Notes: generated from the sequence alone by a model not told the origin. A stretch of DNA of 64,000 nt from Rudaea sp. 3F27F6 (GCF_005503555.1 NZ_SCNG01000004.1:124001-188000), one strand, 5' to 3'; counted from the stretch's first letter, positions 1 through 11,912 are shown. A program made the numbers and translations.

Positions 1-1
1 G

Positions 2-1625
<1,624 letters not shown>

Positions 1626-1659
1626 GCGGCACCGGTACATCGCCGCGAGGGCGCCTGCG

Positions 1660-1887
1660 ATGAGCGGAAAAATTCACATCGAAACGCATGCCTTCGAAGT
1701 CGAAGACGAGCACGGCCTGCGCACGATCCTGATCCATACTCAGCCGGTCAGCGTTGACGACCACGGCAATGCGAGCGAGCTCCCGCTCGGCGCGGAATGG
1801 CGTCTGCGCAACGGCGAATCGGTCGTACCGCTGTCCGGCGTCGAATTCGAAACCGCGCACCGTAAACGCTGGCGCAAGGTCGGCTGA
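1660..1887 (+). CDS. Small uncharacterised protein downstream of glpK
   Basis: This 75-residue acidic-to-basic protein starts at ATG 1660, 34 bases after the glpK stop, with a GAGG-type ribosome site about nine bases upstream. It has no signal peptide or membrane segment. The sequence runs from an acidic N-terminal half (EVEDEHGLRT) through LPLGAEWRLRNGESVVPLSG to a basic tail (HRKRWRKVG). I do not recognise a family with certainty. It resembles short cytoplasmic proteins of Lysobacterales that sit next to unrelated metabolic genes. The position suggests cotranscription with glpK, but nothing in the sequence links it to glycerol. Confidence 0.65.
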   Translation: MSGKIHIETHAFEVEDEHGLRTILIHTQPVSVDDHGNASELPLGAEWRLRNGESVVPLSGVEFETAHRKRWRKVG

Positions 1888-1900
1888 GTGCGAAGAGCGC

Positions 1901-2932
1901 CTATTGCGGTTCTTCGACGACGTAACCCTTCTTGCGCATCGTCGCCAAGCGGCCGTCCGCATTGACGAGCTCGGATATCGGCAGCACCGCAAACGTGCTC
2001 GGGTTGTCCCAGAGCGCCGCCTCGGCGGCTTCGATCCATTCGGTCTGCAAGCGTTTGCGCGCATCGGCGAGCTTCTCGCGCAAATTCGCATTCGCCGCAA
2101 GCGCATTGAGGCACACGCTACGCTGATCCGGATACGGCAGGCTCTTCAGTTTTTCGAGATCGCCGATCGCCCAGGCGTTCGCGCGCGCGCGCATCGCGCC
2201 GAGGTCGGTCTCCAGGCGCTGGATCGTCGTCGCCAGGCAATCGATGTCGAGCTGGCCCGCGGTGCTCTTGAAGTCGTCGATCGCCTGGCGCGCGTTGTCG
2301 ACCGGGATCTCGACTTCGATCTCGCGGATCGACACGCGATGCTGTTTCGCGATCTTCTCGATTACCGGCCACAACGCGTTCTTGTTGGTCATGCCCGACT
2401 TGCCGATCGCCTTGCTGTACAGCTCGTTCGCGGCGAGGATCGGGCGCAGGCGCTCGACGCCGTCATCCTTGCCGAGGTAGCGCTCCTTGAGCGGGAGCCA
2501 ACGCGCGTACAAATCGGGCGGCAGCACTTGCTTGAGCGTCGCGCCGTCGGCGTTTTTCTTCGCGCTCAATGCCGCAGGCAGCAGGAACATAGTGCGGAAG
2601 AATCCGATCTTCACGTCGGCCTGCGCATCGGTCAGCACTTCCTGCGATTGCGCGATGATTTTTTCGACTTCGTCGGAACGCCAGCTCAGCGTCTTCGGCA
2701 GCGGCGCCTGGGTGCCGAGGATCCACAGCACGTGGTCGCTGTCGCGGCGCGTCACCTTCCACAATCCCGGACCGGGCTGCTCGCCGGCGACGAGCACGGT
2801 ATCGAGCGTCGGCGGCGACGCGTTCGACGGCGCCGCTGGAGGCGGCGACGGCGCCTGCGTCTCGGGCGGCGTTTGCGCCGCGGCGGCCGCGCAGACCGGC
2901 AACAGAATGAGCGAAAGCAGGATGGCGCGCAT
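1901..2932 (-). CDS. TraB/GumN family exported protein
   Basis: The 343-residue product has a signal peptide (MRAILLSLILLPVCAAAAAQ) followed by a Pro/Ala-rich linker. The mature domain contains the TraB/GumN opening motif, here LWILGTQAPLPKTLSWRSDE, where Tiki/TraB proteins usually have G-T-x-H/Q. Some family members are proposed metal-dependent peptidases, but most bacterial ones are uncharacterised. The ATG at 2932 was preferred over one 25 codons upstream because only it puts a signal peptide at the N-terminus. A rho-independent terminator separates it from rho upstream, so it probably has its own promoter. Confidence 0.8.
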   Translation of the reverse strand: MRAILLSLILLPVCAAAAAQTPPETQAPSPPPAAPSNASPPTLDTVLVAGEQPGPGLWKVTRRDSDHVLWILGTQAPLPKTLSWRSDEVEKIIAQSQEVLTDAQADVKIGFFRTMFLLPAALSAKKNADGATLKQVLPPDLYARWLPLKERYLGKDDGVERLRPILAANELYSKAIGKSGMTNKNALWPVIEKIAKQHRVSIREIEVEIPVDNARQAIDDFKSTAGQLDIDCLATTIQRLETDLGAMRARANAWAIGDLEKLKSLPYPDQRSVCLNALAANANLREKLADARKRLQTEWIEAAEAALWDNPSTFAVLPISELVNADGRLATMRKKGYVVEEPQ

Positions 2933-2992
2933 GAAGCCCGTCGCGGAAACGTGGGGCGGCCAGACTAAGCCGCGGGCGATGAATTCCGCATG

Positions 2993-3020
2993 AAAAAAGC
3001 CGGCCATCGGGCCGGCTTTT
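2993..3020 (-). terminator. Rho-independent terminator after rho
   Basis: The arms AAAAGCCGGC and GCCGGCTTTT enclose a six-base loop. On the minus strand the second arm runs into a T-tract just past the rho stop codon at 3047. It would end rho transcription before the GumN-family gene. Confidence 0.85.
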
Positions 3021-3046
3021 CTACGTTCGTCCGCAAACGCGGAGAA

Positions 3047-4585
3047 CTATCGCTTCATCGAATTGAAGAACTCGTCGTTCGACTTGGTGTTCTTCATCTT
3101 GTCGAGCATGAATTCCATCGCGGCAAGCTCGTCCATCGGGTGCAGGAGCTTGCGCAGAATCCAGATCTTCTGCAGCACGTCGGGTTCGATCAACAGGTCT
3201 TCGCGGCGCGTGCCGGAACGGTTGATGTTGATCGACGGATAGACGCGCTTCTCGCTGATGCGGCGGTCGAGGTGCACTTCCATGTTGCCGGTGCCCTTGA
3301 ACTCTTCATAGATCACTTCGTCCATCTTCGAGCCGGTTTCCACCAGCGCGGTCGCGACGATCGTGAGCGATCCGCCTTCCTCGACGTTGCGCGCCGCGCC
3401 GAAGAAGCGCTTCGGGCGCTGCAGCGCGTTCGCGTCGACGCCGCCCGTAAGCACCTTGCCGCTCGACGGCACGACGGTATTGTAGGCGCGCGCGAGGCGC
3501 GTGATCGAGTCGAGCAGGATGACCACGTCTTTCTTGTGCTCGACCAAGCGCTTGGCGCGTTCGATCACCATTTCGGCGACCTGGACGTGGCGCAGCGCGG
3601 GTTCGTCGAAGGTCGAAGAGACCACTTCGGCGCGCACGGTGCGCTGCATTTCGGTGACTTCCTCGGGACGCTCGTCGATCAGGAGGATGATCAGATGCAC
3701 GTCGGGATAGTTGTGCACGATCGCCTGGGCGACATTCTGCAGCATCATCGTCTTACCGGCCTTGGGCTGGCTGACGATCATGCCGCGCTGGCCGCGGCCG
3801 ATCGGTGAGACGAGATCGAGGATGCGGCCGGTGATGTCTTCGCTCGAACCGTTGCCGCGCTCGAGGTGGTACATCTTGCGCGGGAACAGCGGCGTGAGGT
3901 TCTCGAACAGGACCTTGTTCTTCGATGCTTCGGGCGGCTCGCCGTTGATCGTGTCGACCTTGAGCAGGGCGAAGTAGCGCTCGCCTTCCTTCGGTGGCCG
4001 CACGCGGCCGTTCAGATTGTCGCCGGTGCGTAGGTTGAAGCGGCGGATCTGCGAGGGCGAGATGTAGATGTCGTCGGGGCCGGCGAGATAGCTTTCGTCC
4101 GGCGTGCGCAGAAAGCCGAAGCCGTCCTGCAGGATTTCGAGCACGCCTTCGGAGTAGATGCTGCCGCCACTGCGCGCGTGCGCCTTGAGGATCAGGAACA
4201 CGATGTCCTGCTTGCGGGCGCGGGCGGCGCCTTCCTGGATGCCGAGGTCCTCGGCCATCTTCAGGAGCTTGTACGCGGGCTGGCGCTTCAGGTCGTTGAG
4301 ATCGATGGTGACGCCGGTATTCGGGCCCTGGATCTCGACGAACTCTTCGTCGGCGTCGTTGTTGTTGTTGCCACCGCCGCCGCGGTTGTTCGGATTGCCG
4401 TTGCCGCGCTGCTGATTGCGGTGACGGTTGCGCCCGCGGCCACGGCGATCGTCGCGGCCGCCCTGCTGCTTCGACGCATCGCCCTCGTTGCCGCCGGCTT
4501 GGGCGGGAGCGGGAGGCGCGGTGTTGCCTTCGGATTGGGGATTGCGGCTCTCGCCGCCGTTTTCTTTGGATTCGGTTTCGGACAC
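3047..4585 (-). CDS. rho: Transcription termination factor Rho, with disordered N-terminal insertion
   Basis: The hexameric RNA-dependent ATPase that ends transcription. The GTG start at 4585 was chosen because AAGAAGG lies eight to nine bases upstream, giving 512 residues against about 420 for E. coli Rho. The extra length is a low-complexity Asn/Gly/Arg/Gln-rich stretch in roughly the first 100 residues, before the conserved N-terminal helices ([20 protein letters not shown]). After it come the RNA-binding cold-shock-like domain ([13 protein letters not shown]), the P-loop ([11 protein letters not shown]), the Walker B region ([12 protein letters not shown]) and the secondary RNA-binding Q/R loops. 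An upstream in-frame start at 4681 is possible but less likely. Confidence 0.96.
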   Translation of the reverse strand: MSETESKENGGESRNPQSEGNTAPPAPAQAGGNEGDASKQQGGRDDRRGRGRNRHRNQQRGNGNPNNRGGGGNNNNDADEEFVEIQGPNTGVTIDLNDLKRQPAYKLLKMAEDLGIQEGAARARKQDIVFLILKAHARSGGSIYSEGVLEILQDGFGFLRTPDESYLAGPDDIYISPSQIRRFNLRTGDNLNGRVRPPKEGERYFALLKVDTINGEPPEASKNKVLFENLTPLFPRKMYHLERGNGSSEDITGRILDLVSPIGRGQRGMIVSQPKAGKTMMLQNVAQAIVHNYPDVHLIILLIDERPEEVTEMQRTVRAEVVSSTFDEPALRHVQVAEMVIERAKRLVEHKKDVVILLDSITRLARAYNTVVPSSGKVLTGGVDANALQRPKRFFGAARNVEEGGSLTIVATALVETGSKMDEVIYEEFKGTGNMEVHLDRRISEKRVYPSININRSGTRREDLLIEPDVLQKIWILRKLLHPMDELAAMEFMLDKMKNTKSNDEFFNSMKR

Positions 4586-4859
4586 GGGCTGACCTTCTTC
4601 GGTGCCGTTGAGAATGATGATCGGAATGATGGCGCGGCTCTCGTTTCGCGCGCAGCGCCTTTCGATACGCCGCGCGGCCAAGACCGAGAACTGCGCGGAC
4701 GAGCCTCGAGAATTTCCCTGGAGTTCGATGCCGCCTGCCGCATCAGGCGGGCAGGCGATTCAATCGTGGGGGAGTTACTGCATGGGCGGGGCTTTCGAGC
4801 CCCTTGATGAAATATACCTTAGCACTTCGAATTACGGGCGTCCAGCCGGCAGACCTGGC
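4586..4859 (-). promoter_or_regulatory. rho leader region
   Basis: This 274-base stretch between the small Ser/Asp/Gly-rich gene and rho carries no convincing gene. An AT-rich patch around 4805-4822 (minus-strand TAAGGTATATTT) could hold a -10 element, but I find no good -35 partner. Long untranslated rho leaders that allow Rho to attenuate its own gene are known in other bacteria. That fits the space here, but it is inference. Confidence 0.3.
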
Positions 4860-5162
4860 TCAATCGCTACTGCTGCTGCCGGAATCGCTGCCGCCGCAGT
4901 CCGAACTGGAACTGTCGTTGCTGCTGCCGGCGTCGCAATTTGCGCTGTCGCCGCCGGACCATCGCGAGCCGTCGTCGCTCGATCCGCTGTCACCGGACGA
5001 CCAGAAGACCGAACCGCTGTCGCTGCTGCTCGAGTAAACGTCCGCACTGCCCGCGTCACGTCCGTCGGCGGCTGCCGGGGAGGTGCGGCGACGCGCACCG
5101 GCACGGGCGATCGCAATCACGATCGCCGTCAGCATACCGCCCACGAGAAACATCCAGATCAT
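4860..5162 (-). CDS. Small membrane-anchored Ser/Asp/Gly-rich protein
   Basis: The 100-residue product has one hydrophobic N-terminal helix (MIWMFLVGGMLTAIVIAIA) and a short Arg/Ala segment. The last 60 or so residues are almost only Ser, Asp, Gly and a few Cys (for example SSSSDCGGSDSGSSSSD). The gene starts 47 bases after the trxA stop on the same strand and precedes rho, so it is probably cotranscribed with trxA. The tail would be disordered and strongly acidic. The family is not recognised beyond resemblance to short DUF-type proteins with Ser/Gly/Cys tails. The low-complexity reading frame could be fortuitous, but the clean N-terminal helix argues for a real gene. Confidence 0.65.
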   Translation of the reverse strand: MIWMFLVGGMLTAIVIAIARAGARRRTSPAAADGRDAGSADVYSSSSDSGSVFWSSGDSGSSDDGSRWSGGDSANCDAGSSNDSSSSDCGGSDSGSSSSD

Positions 5163-5209
5163 CGCGCCCCCGCTGATCTTCGCCGCCGGACTCGATCCGG
5201 CGAGGTATT

Positions 5210-5569
5210 TCAGCCTTGGCGGGCCAGGCTGTCCTGGCGGTCGATCGCCTTATCGATCAGCTGCTCGAGCTGCTTCTTGCCGACCGCGCCGATCTGCGTG
5301 GCCTGCACCTTGCCGTCCTTGAAGATCATCAAGGTCGGGATGCCGCGCACGTTGTAATTGCGCGGGGTTTTCTGATTGTGGTCGATGTTGATCTTCTTGA
5401 TCTTGATCTTGCCCGCATAGCTGTCGGCGAGCTGGTCGAGGATCGGCGCGATCATTTTGCACGGGCCGCACCATTCGGCCCAGAAGTCGACGAGCACGGG
5501 CTCCGCGGACTTCAGTACTTCGGCATCGAACTGGTCGTCGCTGACATGGGTGATGGCTTGATGGCTCAC
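5210..5569 (-). CDS. trxA: Thioredoxin
   Basis: A 119-residue cytoplasmic dithiol-disulfide oxidoreductase. The active site WCGPCK has its cysteines at residues 34 and 37. The cis-proline region [12 protein letters not shown] and the usual N-terminal phenylalanine/valine strand (VLVDFWAEW) are present. The start is taken as GTG at 5569, giving [12 protein letters not shown], with GGAG about eight bases upstream. Longer in-frame reading would add about 49 residues without family similarity. It is divergent from rhlB and upstream of rho, the same grouping as rhlB/trxA/rho in E. coli. Confidence 0.95.
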   Translation of the reverse strand: MSHQAITHVSDDQFDAEVLKSAEPVLVDFWAEWCGPCKMIAPILDQLADSYAGKIKIKKINIDHNQKTPRNYNVRGIPTLMIFKDGKVQATQIGAVGKKQLEQLIDKAIDRQDSLARQG

Positions 5570-5828
5570 GGGTGGCTCCGGCGGAAACGTGGTAAAGGGC
5601 GCGCTAATGCGGCGGAAGGGGCTGGCTTGCGATACAATCGGACGCCAAGCGATCGCTGGGTCGGATGAAATCAAGGAATTCGTTCCCATTTCAGCCGAAG
5701 CGCGAACGCATTTCAAGCGGCACTACGCAAAGCACGAGGTTGGCAGGAGTTGGGGACGATTCCGCCGGATTTCAAGCACCAGGCGCCGCTGCTCGCGCGA
5801 GCTTTCGCGTGACCACCGATACGAATCC

Positions 5829-7481
5829 ATGCCCGCCCAGACCCTTACCGACACCTTTTTCGACAGCTTCGACCTGCACCCCAGCGTGATCGCCGGACTG
5901 CACGCCGCTGGCTTCACCCGCTGCACGCCGATCCAGGCGCTGACCCTGCCGGTCGCGCTGACCGGCCGCGACATCGCCGGCCAGGCGCAGACCGGTACGG
6001 GCAAGACCGCAGCCTTCCTCGTCGCGACGATGCAGCGCCTGCTCACGCGTCCGGCCATTGCCGAACGCGGCCCGACCGATCCGCGCGCCGTCATCGTGGC
6101 GCCGACGCGCGAACTCGCGATCCAGATCGAGAAGGATTTCCAGCACATCGGCCGCGGCACCGGGCTCAAGTCCGCGCTGATCTACGGCGGCGTCGACTAC
6201 GACAAGCAGCGCGATATCCTGCGCGCCGGCGTCGACATCATCATCGCCACGCCGGGCCGCCTGATCGACTATTTCAAGCAGCACGTGTTCTCGTTCAAGG
6301 CAGTCGAGGTGTTCGTGCTCGACGAAGCCGACCGCATGTTCGACCTCGGCTTCATCAAGGACGTGCGCTTCCTCATGCGCCGCCTGCCCGAGCGCGACCA
6401 GCGCCAGTGCCTGCTGTTCTCGGCGACCTTGAGCCATCGCGTGCTCGAACTCGCCTACGAGAACATGAACGAGGCCGAGCAGCTCACCGTCGAAACCGAA
6501 AACGTCACCGCCGACCGCGTGCGCCAGGTCATGTATTTCCCGGCGAGCGAAGAGAAGATTCCGCTGCTGATCGGCCTGCTCTCGAAGAACGAGGCCAAGC
6601 GCAGCATGATCTTCGTCAATATGAAGGTCGCCGCGGAGAAGGTCGCCCGCCGCCTTGAGAAGCAAGGCTTCCTCGTCGGCATGTTGTCGGGCGACGTGCC
6701 GCAGAAGAAGCGCCAGAGTTTGCTCGGCAAGTTCCAGCGCGGCGAAATCGAAATCCTTATCGCCACCGACGTGGCCGCGCGCGGCCTGCATATCGACGGC
6801 GTCAGCCACGTCTACAACTATGACCTGCCGCAGGACGCCGAAGACTACGTGCACCGCATCGGCCGCACCGCGCGCCTTGGCGCCGAAGGCGATGCGATCA
6901 GCTTCGCCTGCGACATGTACGCGCAGAGCCTGCCCGACATCGAGGCCTATATCGGGCAGAAGATTCCGACCGCCGCGATCGATCCGTCCCTACTCGTGCT
7001 GCCGCCGCCGCGACCGCGGCCGGAAGGCGCGAAGCCGCTGACCGACGACGAAGACGACGATGGCAGCGTGCCGACCAAGGGTCCGCCGCAACGCCAGCGC
7101 GGACCGCGCTCGCGTCATGGCTCGGGTGAACCGCGCCGCGAAGGCCGCCCGCGCACGCATGCGCCGTCGCCGCGCCCCGCGCCGGCAGCGGCAGTGAACG
7201 AAAAAGCAGCCGCAGCGCCGTCGTCCGCGAACGGCAGCGAAGCGAATGCCGGCGATCCGAACCGGCGCCGTCGGCGCCGCGGCGGCCGTGGACGCCGCAG
7301 CGGCGAACGCATGGAAACACCGAATGTCGCCGGCATCGACGTAGCCGTCGCGCCGAAGGGCAAGCCCGCGACGATCGCGACCGCACCCGCAACGGCCGCA
7401 GTGGCCGTCGCCGCCGAGGCGAAGCCGGCGAAGAAGGCCGGTTTCTTCCATCGCGTCGCGCGGCTGTTCAAGCGTTCCTGA
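5829..7481 (+). CDS. rhlB: DEAD-box ATP-dependent RNA helicase, RhlB type
   Basis: The 550-residue product has the Q motif near FTRCTPIQ, motif I AQTGTGKT at 53-60, DEAD at 165-168, the SAT motif (FSATLS) and the C-terminal helicase motifs ending in [10 protein letters not shown]. After about residue 395 the helicase core gives way to a long Arg/Pro/Ala-rich disordered tail, including a [12 protein letters not shown]-like basic cluster that probably binds RNA or degradosome partners. The position opposite trxA and rho supports RhlB over RhlE or DbpA. The ATG at 5829 was chosen because the core begins only there; an upstream in-frame start would add 80 unconserved residues. Confidence 0.93.
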   Translation: MPAQTLTDTFFDSFDLHPSVIAGLHAAGFTRCTPIQALTLPVALTGRDIAGQAQTGTGKTAAFLVATMQRLLTRPAIAERGPTDPRAVIVAPTRELAIQIEKDFQHIGRGTGLKSALIYGGVDYDKQRDILRAGVDIIIATPGRLIDYFKQHVFSFKAVEVFVLDEADRMFDLGFIKDVRFLMRRLPERDQRQCLLFSATLSHRVLELAYENMNEAEQLTVETENVTADRVRQVMYFPASEEKIPLLIGLLSKNEAKRSMIFVNMKVAAEKVARRLEKQGFLVGMLSGDVPQKKRQSLLGKFQRGEIEILIATDVAARGLHIDGVSHVYNYDLPQDAEDYVHRIGRTARLGAEGDAISFACDMYAQSLPDIEAYIGQKIPTAAIDPSLLVLPPPRPRPEGAKPLTDDEDDDGSVPTKGPPQRQRGPRSRHGSGEPRREGRPRTHAPSPRPAPAAAVNEKAAAAPSSANGSEANAGDPNRRRRRRGGRGRRSGERMETPNVAGIDVAVAPKGKPATIATAPATAAVAVAAEAKPAKKAGFFHRVARLFKRS

Positions 7482-7506
7482 TCGTCCGCGTAGCGACCGC
7501 CGACGC

Positions 7507-7995
7507 ATGATCCGCGACGCGACGCCCGGCGACTTTGCGGCGATCCTCGCCCTCAACGCCGAGTCGGTGCATTTCCTCAGCCCTCTCGACGAGGGCCGCC
7601 TGCAGCGTCTGCACGCCCAGGCCGCCTACCATCGCGTCGTCGACATCGACGGCACGGCCGCCGCTTTTCTGCTCGTGCTGCGCGAGGGCGCCGACTACGA
7701 CAGCCCGAACTATCTCTGGTTCGCCGCGCACTACGCGCAATTCCTCTATATCGACCGCATCGTCGTCGACGTACGCCGGCACGGCCGCGGACTCGCCGCC
7801 GAGCTGTACGACGATCTCGTTCGATTCGCGCAGGACTCCGGGGTCTCGCAACTGACCTGCGAATTCGATCTCGATCCGCCCAATCCCGCGTCCGCGAAAT
7901 TCCACGCGCGCTATGGTTTCCGCGAAGTCGGTACACAATGGCTCGGCGGCGGCAAGAAACAGGTGTCGCTGCAAATCCGCAGCGTCGCCGAATAG
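7507..7995 (+). CDS. GNAT-family N-acetyltransferase
   Basis: A 162-residue cytoplasmic protein with the GNAT fold. It opens with MIRDATPGDFAAILALNAES, has a central strand FLYIDRIVVDVRRHG, and carries the acetyl-CoA pyrophosphate loop RRHGRGLAAELYDDL. The C-terminal segment SAKFHARYGFREVGTQ is typical of motif B. The gene follows rhlB by 25 bases on the same strand and may be read through from it. The substrate cannot be told from sequence; it could be a small amine or a protein N-terminus. Confidence 0.85.
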   Translation: MIRDATPGDFAAILALNAESVHFLSPLDEGRLQRLHAQAAYHRVVDIDGTAAAFLLVLREGADYDSPNYLWFAAHYAQFLYIDRIVVDVRRHGRGLAAELYDDLVRFAQDSGVSQLTCEFDLDPPNPASAKFHARYGFREVGTQWLGGGKKQVSLQIRSVAE

Positions 7996-8064
7996 GCGAG
8001 CAAACCCGCTCAGCAAACCGCGCCCCTCGGGTATCATCCCGTTCAAATAATCCGGGGAGGTTGC

Positions 8065-9495
8065 ATGGGTCTGTTAGACACCGTCACACGACACAAATCG
8101 ATCGAAGCGCTGCAGGCCGAAGCCGGCACGCGCGGCGATTTCCGCCGCGTCCTCGGCCTGTGGCAGCTCACGGCGATCGGCATCGGCGGCATCATCGGCG
8201 TCGGCGTCTTCGTCCTCGCCGGCCAACAGGCGGCGCTGAACGCAGGCCCTGCGGTCGCCCTCGCCTTCGTCATCGCCGGCATCGCCAGCGCCGCAGCGGC
8301 ACTCTGCTACGCCGAGTTCGCCGGCATGATCCCGGTGACCGGCAGCGCCTACACCTACGGCTACGCCGTGCTCGGCGAGCTGCCCGCCTGGCTGATCGGC
8401 TGGGATCTGCTGCTCGAATACGCGCTGATCGTGGCGGTCGTCGCAATCGGCTGGTCGGGCTACGTGCAGTCCTTTCTCGCCAGCATCGGCATCGTGCTGC
8501 CGGTGTGGGCGCAGGGTGCGCTCGGCACGGGCGACGGCCGCGTATTCAACGTGATCGCCGCGCTGGTGACGCTAGGGGTCGCCGCCCTGCTCGTGTTCCG
8601 CACGGAGTGGGGCGCGCGCTTCAACACCTTCGTCGTCGCGATAAAGGTCGCCGCAGTCGCGCTCGTGATCGGCGTCGGCGTGTTCTATGTGAATCCGGAG
8701 AACTGGCATCCGTTCATACCGGAACGCGTGGTCGGCACCGACGGCGTCGGCCATTTCGGCTGGCGCGGCATCGCCACCGCGGCCGCGGTCGTGTTCTTCG
8801 CGGTGTTCGGCTACGACACACTGACCACGGCAGCGGAAGAGTCGAAGAACCCGCAGCGCGACCTGCCGCGCGCGGTGCTGCTTTCGCTCGGCATTTCGAT
8901 GGCCATGTACCTGGCCGTATCGCTCGTGCTGACCGGCATCGCCAAGTACCCCACACTCAACACCGAGGCGCCCGTCGCCGACGCGTTCAAGAACATCGGA
9001 CTTGGCGGACTCGCCGCGGCGATTTCCGCCTCGGCGGTGTTCGGGCTGGTGAGCGTCCTGTTCGCTTTCATGCTCGGCGCAGCGCGCATCTGGTTCGCGC
9101 TCGCGCGCGACGGGCTGCTGCCCGCTTGGTTCGCGCACGTGCATCCGCGCCACGGCACGCCGCACCGGCCGACCATCGTGCTCGGCGTATTTACCGCTCT
9201 CGTCGCCGGACTGTTCCCACTCGACGAAGTGGCCAAGCTCGTCAACATCGGCGTGCTCTCGGCCTTCATCGTGATCTGCGCGTCGGTGATCGTGCTGCGC
9301 ATCCGCAAGCCGGAGCTGCCGCGCTCGTTCCGCACGCCTTTCGTGCCGCTGATACCGTTGATCGGCATCGCCTTCTCGATCTGGCTGCTATCCGAATTAG
9401 CCGCGGTCACCTGGCTCGTGTTCGTGGTCTGGGTCAGTCTCGGCCTAGTCGTCTACTTCGGCTACGGCATGCGCCACAGCAAACTGGCGCGGTGA
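8065..9495 (+). CDS. APC-superfamily amino-acid permease
   Basis: The 476-residue inner-membrane protein has about twelve hydrophobic helices. The first carries the substrate-binding glycine motif GIGGIIGVGVFVLAG that defines the amino acid-polyamine-organocation fold. The overall plan (RRVLGLWQLTAIGIGG near the N-terminus and TAAEESKNPQRDLPRAV in the middle) matches the cationic amino-acid transporter (CAT) branch. Actual substrates are unknown. The ribosome site GGGGAGG lies a few bases before ATG 8065. It ends six bases before ftsE, so it could be the first gene of that operon. Confidence 0.88.
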   Translation: MGLLDTVTRHKSIEALQAEAGTRGDFRRVLGLWQLTAIGIGGIIGVGVFVLAGQQAALNAGPAVALAFVIAGIASAAAALCYAEFAGMIPVTGSAYTYGYAVLGELPAWLIGWDLLLEYALIVAVVAIGWSGYVQSFLASIGIVLPVWAQGALGTGDGRVFNVIAALVTLGVAALLVFRTEWGARFNTFVVAIKVAAVALVIGVGVFYVNPENWHPFIPERVVGTDGVGHFGWRGIATAAAVVFFAVFGYDTLTTAAEESKNPQRDLPRAVLLSLGISMAMYLAVSLVLTGIAKYPTLNTEAPVADAFKNIGLGGLAAAISASAVFGLVSVLFAFMLGAARIWFALARDGLLPAWFAHVHPRHGTPHRPTIVLGVFTALVAGLFPLDEVAKLVNIGVLSAFIVICASVIVLRIRKPELPRSFRTPFVPLIPLIGIAFSIWLLSELAAVTWLVFVVWVSLGLVVYFGYGMRHSKLAR

Positions 9496-9501
9496 GCGGG
9501 C

Positions 9502-10194
9502 GTGATTCGTTTCGACCAAGTCAGCAAGAAATATCCGTCCGGGCAGGAGGCGCTCACCGATCTCTCGTTCGAACTCGACGCCGGCGAGATGGCCTTCATC
9601 GCCGGTCACTCGGGTGCGGGCAAAAGCACCCTGCTGCGTCTCGTCGCGTTGATGGACCGGCCGACGCGCGGACAGATCACGGTCAACGGACAGAACCTGG
9701 TCAAAACGCGGGCGCGCAAGGTACCGCAGGTGCGCCGCGGCGTCGGCATGGTGTTCCAGGACCATCGCCTGCTGATGGACCGCAGCGTGTTCGACAACGT
9801 CGCCCTGCCGCTCGAAATCGCCGGCTGCACGCGCGAAGAGATCGGCCGCCGCGTGCGCGCCGCACTCGACAAGGTCGGCTTGCTCGCGCGCGAAGCCTCG
9901 CCGCCGGTGACGCTATCGACCGGCGAGCAGCAGCGCGTCGGCATCGCGCGCGCGATCGTCGGCAAGCCGCCGGTGCTGATCGCCGACGAGCCGACGGGCA
10001 ATCTCGACCCGATGCTTTCGGCTGAAATCATGAAGCTCTTCGCCGAGTTCGAGCAGGTCGGCACGACCGTGCTCGTCGCGAGCCACGATCTCAATCTGAT
10101 CAAGCGCATGAACAAGCGCGTGCTCGTGCTCGATCACGGCAAGCTCATCGACGACTTCCGCCCCGTTGCGGCGAGAAGCGAGGTTCACGCATGA
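9502..10194 (+). CDS. ftsE: Cell-division ATP-binding protein FtsE
   Basis: The 230-residue ABC ATPase has Walker [10 protein letters not shown] at 35-43, the LSTGEQQ signature at 138-144 and Walker B LIADEP just after 158. FtsE drives conformational change in FtsX, which activates septal murein hydrolases through periplasmic partners. The start is GTG at 9502. Its last four bases form an ATGA overlap with the ftsX start, so the two are translationally coupled. Confidence 0.96.
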   Translation: MIRFDQVSKKYPSGQEALTDLSFELDAGEMAFIAGHSGAGKSTLLRLVALMDRPTRGQITVNGQNLVKTRARKVPQVRRGVGMVFQDHRLLMDRSVFDNVALPLEIAGCTREEIGRRVRAALDKVGLLAREASPPVTLSTGEQQRVGIARAIVGKPPVLIADEPTGNLDPMLSAEIMKLFAEFEQVGTTVLVASHDLNLIKRMNKRVLVLDHGKLIDDFRPVAARSEVHA

Positions 10195-11198
10195 ACCGCC
10201 GCGTCACGCCCGCCCAGGGCCGGCCCGAGAGGCTCGTCGCGGCACCGCCCGCCGCGCGCGCGCCGACGCGTGCGCGGCCCGGCATGGGCGCATGGCGCGA
10301 GCATCACTCGCGCAGCTTTCGCACGAGCCTAGCCCGCCTCGCCGAGCGCCCCGGCGCCACCGTGCTGACTCTGCTCGTGATGAGCCTCGCGCTGTGCCTG
10401 CCGTTCTTGCTCTGGCTCCTGCTCGACAATGCGCGCACGCTCGGTGGACATCTCGACGACGCGCGCGGCATCGGCGTGTTTCTCAAGCCCGAAATCGATG
10501 CGGCCGCGGCGAAGACGCTCGCGGAAACTCTGCGCGCACGCGCCGACGTCGCCGACGTGGTAATCAAGACGCCCGAACAGGGCCTCGCCGAATTCCGCAG
10601 CCAGTCGGGATTCGCCGACGCACTCAAGGTCCTGCAGAACAATCCGCTGCCGACCGTATTGATCGTGACGCCGAAAGCCGCGGCGTCGCCGGGCCACGGT
10701 GCGCCGGCACTCGTCGACGAACTCGCGCACGATCGCCAGGTCGACCAAGTGCAGTACGACGCGCTCTGGCGCCAGCGCCTCGATGCAATCCTCGCCTTCA
10801 CCGCGCGGCTCGCCGGCGTACTCGCGATCCTGCTCGGACTCGCCGCCCTGCTCGTGGTCGGCAATACGGTGCGCAGCGACATCGCCGGCCGCGCCGAAGA
10901 AATCTCGGTGATGCAGTTGCTCGGTGCCGATCGGGCCTTCGTGCGCCGTCCGTTCCTGTACGTCGGGCTTTGGTACGGCGCGCTCGCGGGACTCGTCGCA
11001 CTCATCCTGATCGGCGCGGTCGAGATCGCGCTGTCCGGTCCGCTGAACCAGCTCACCGCGAGTTACGGCGAACGCTTTTCTATTCACGGATTGTCGATCG
11101 TGCAAGCACTGGCCCTTCTCGGCGCGAGCGTCGTGCTCGGCTGGCTCGGCGCGTGGATTGCCACGGCACGGCAATTGACGCTGGGACATCCGCAATGA
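10191..11198 (+). CDS. ftsX: Cell-division permease FtsX
   Basis: The 335-residue inner-membrane protein has an Arg/Ala-rich cytoplasmic N-terminus. Its first membrane helix ([20 protein letters not shown]) starts at about residue 61. A periplasmic domain follows, with the family pattern [20 protein letters not shown], then three C-terminal helices with the FtsX core [21 protein letters not shown]. It pairs with FtsE. The stop overlaps the ung start as ATGA, so ftsE-ftsX-ung are read as one coupled unit. In many gammaproteobacteria rpoH follows ftsX directly; here rpoH lies 4.5 kb further on. Confidence 0.95.
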   Translation: MNRRVTPAQGRPERLVAAPPAARAPTRARPGMGAWREHHSRSFRTSLARLAERPGATVLTLLVMSLALCLPFLLWLLLDNARTLGGHLDDARGIGVFLKPEIDAAAAKTLAETLRARADVADVVIKTPEQGLAEFRSQSGFADALKVLQNNPLPTVLIVTPKAAASPGHGAPALVDELAHDRQVDQVQYDALWRQRLDAILAFTARLAGVLAILLGLAALLVVGNTVRSDIAGRAEEISVMQLLGADRAFVRRPFLYVGLWYGALAGLVALILIGAVEIALSGPLNQLTASYGERFSIHGLSIVQALALLGASVVLGWLGAWIATARQLTLGHPQ

Positions 11199-11902
11199 GC
11201 GAAGACCGCGTTCAACTCGAAGCCTCGTGGAAAGCCCGCGTCGGCGATTACCTGCAGCGCCCCGACATGCTAGCGCTCAGCGAATTTCTGCGCAGCGAAC
11301 TGCGTCGCGGCAAGATCATCTATCCACCGCCCAAGCGCATTTTCACCGCACTCAACACGACGCCGTTCGATCAAGTCAAAGTCGTCATCCTCGGCCAGGA
11401 TCCGTACCACGGGCCAAACCAGGCCCACGGCCTGTGCTTCTCAGTGCTGCCCGGCGTGGACGTGCCGCCGTCGCTGAACAACATCTTTGCCGAGATCGAA
11501 CGCGATCTGCATATCCCGCGTCCCGATCACGGCTGTCTGCTGCCGTGGGCGCGGCAGGGCGTGCTGCTGCTCAACGCGACCCTGACCGTGCAAGCGCATC
11601 AGGCCGGCTCGCATCAGGGTAAAGGCTGGGAAGGTTTCACCGATGCCGTCGTCGATCATCTCAATCGCGAGCGCGAGAGCCTCGTGTTCCTGCTCTGGGG
11701 CAGCTATGCGCAGGCCAAGGGCAAGCTGATCGACACGCACCGCCATCTCGTGCTCAAGGCACCGCATCCGTCGCCGCTTTCCGCCTACCGCGGCTTTATC
11801 GGCTGCGGGCATTTTTCGCGCGCGAATACCTATCTGCACGAGTACGGGCAGACGGAGATCGACTGGCGTCTGCCGCCTGCGAGCGAGATCGTGTTCGACT
11901 GA
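11195..11902 (+). CDS. ung: Uracil-DNA glycosylase, family 1
   Basis: The 235-residue enzyme removes uracil from DNA to start base-excision repair. The water-activating motif [18 protein letters not shown] has its catalytic aspartate at residue 69. The minor-groove loop [11 protein letters not shown] has its histidine at 191. The uracil pocket residues [11 protein letters not shown] are present, and the length matches the family. The ATG at 11195 overlaps the ftsX stop. It converges with the LytTR regulator gene, leaving only ten bases between the stops. Confidence 0.96.
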   Translation: MSEDRVQLEASWKARVGDYLQRPDMLALSEFLRSELRRGKIIYPPPKRIFTALNTTPFDQVKVVILGQDPYHGPNQAHGLCFSVLPGVDVPPSLNNIFAEIERDLHIPRPDHGCLLPWARQGVLLLNATLTVQAHQAGSHQGKGWEGFTDAVVDHLNRERESLVFLLWGSYAQAKGKLIDTHRHLVLKAPHPSPLSAYRGFIGCGHFSRANTYLHEYGQTEIDWRLPPASEIVFD

Positions 11903-11912
11903 AAGCGCGTCG

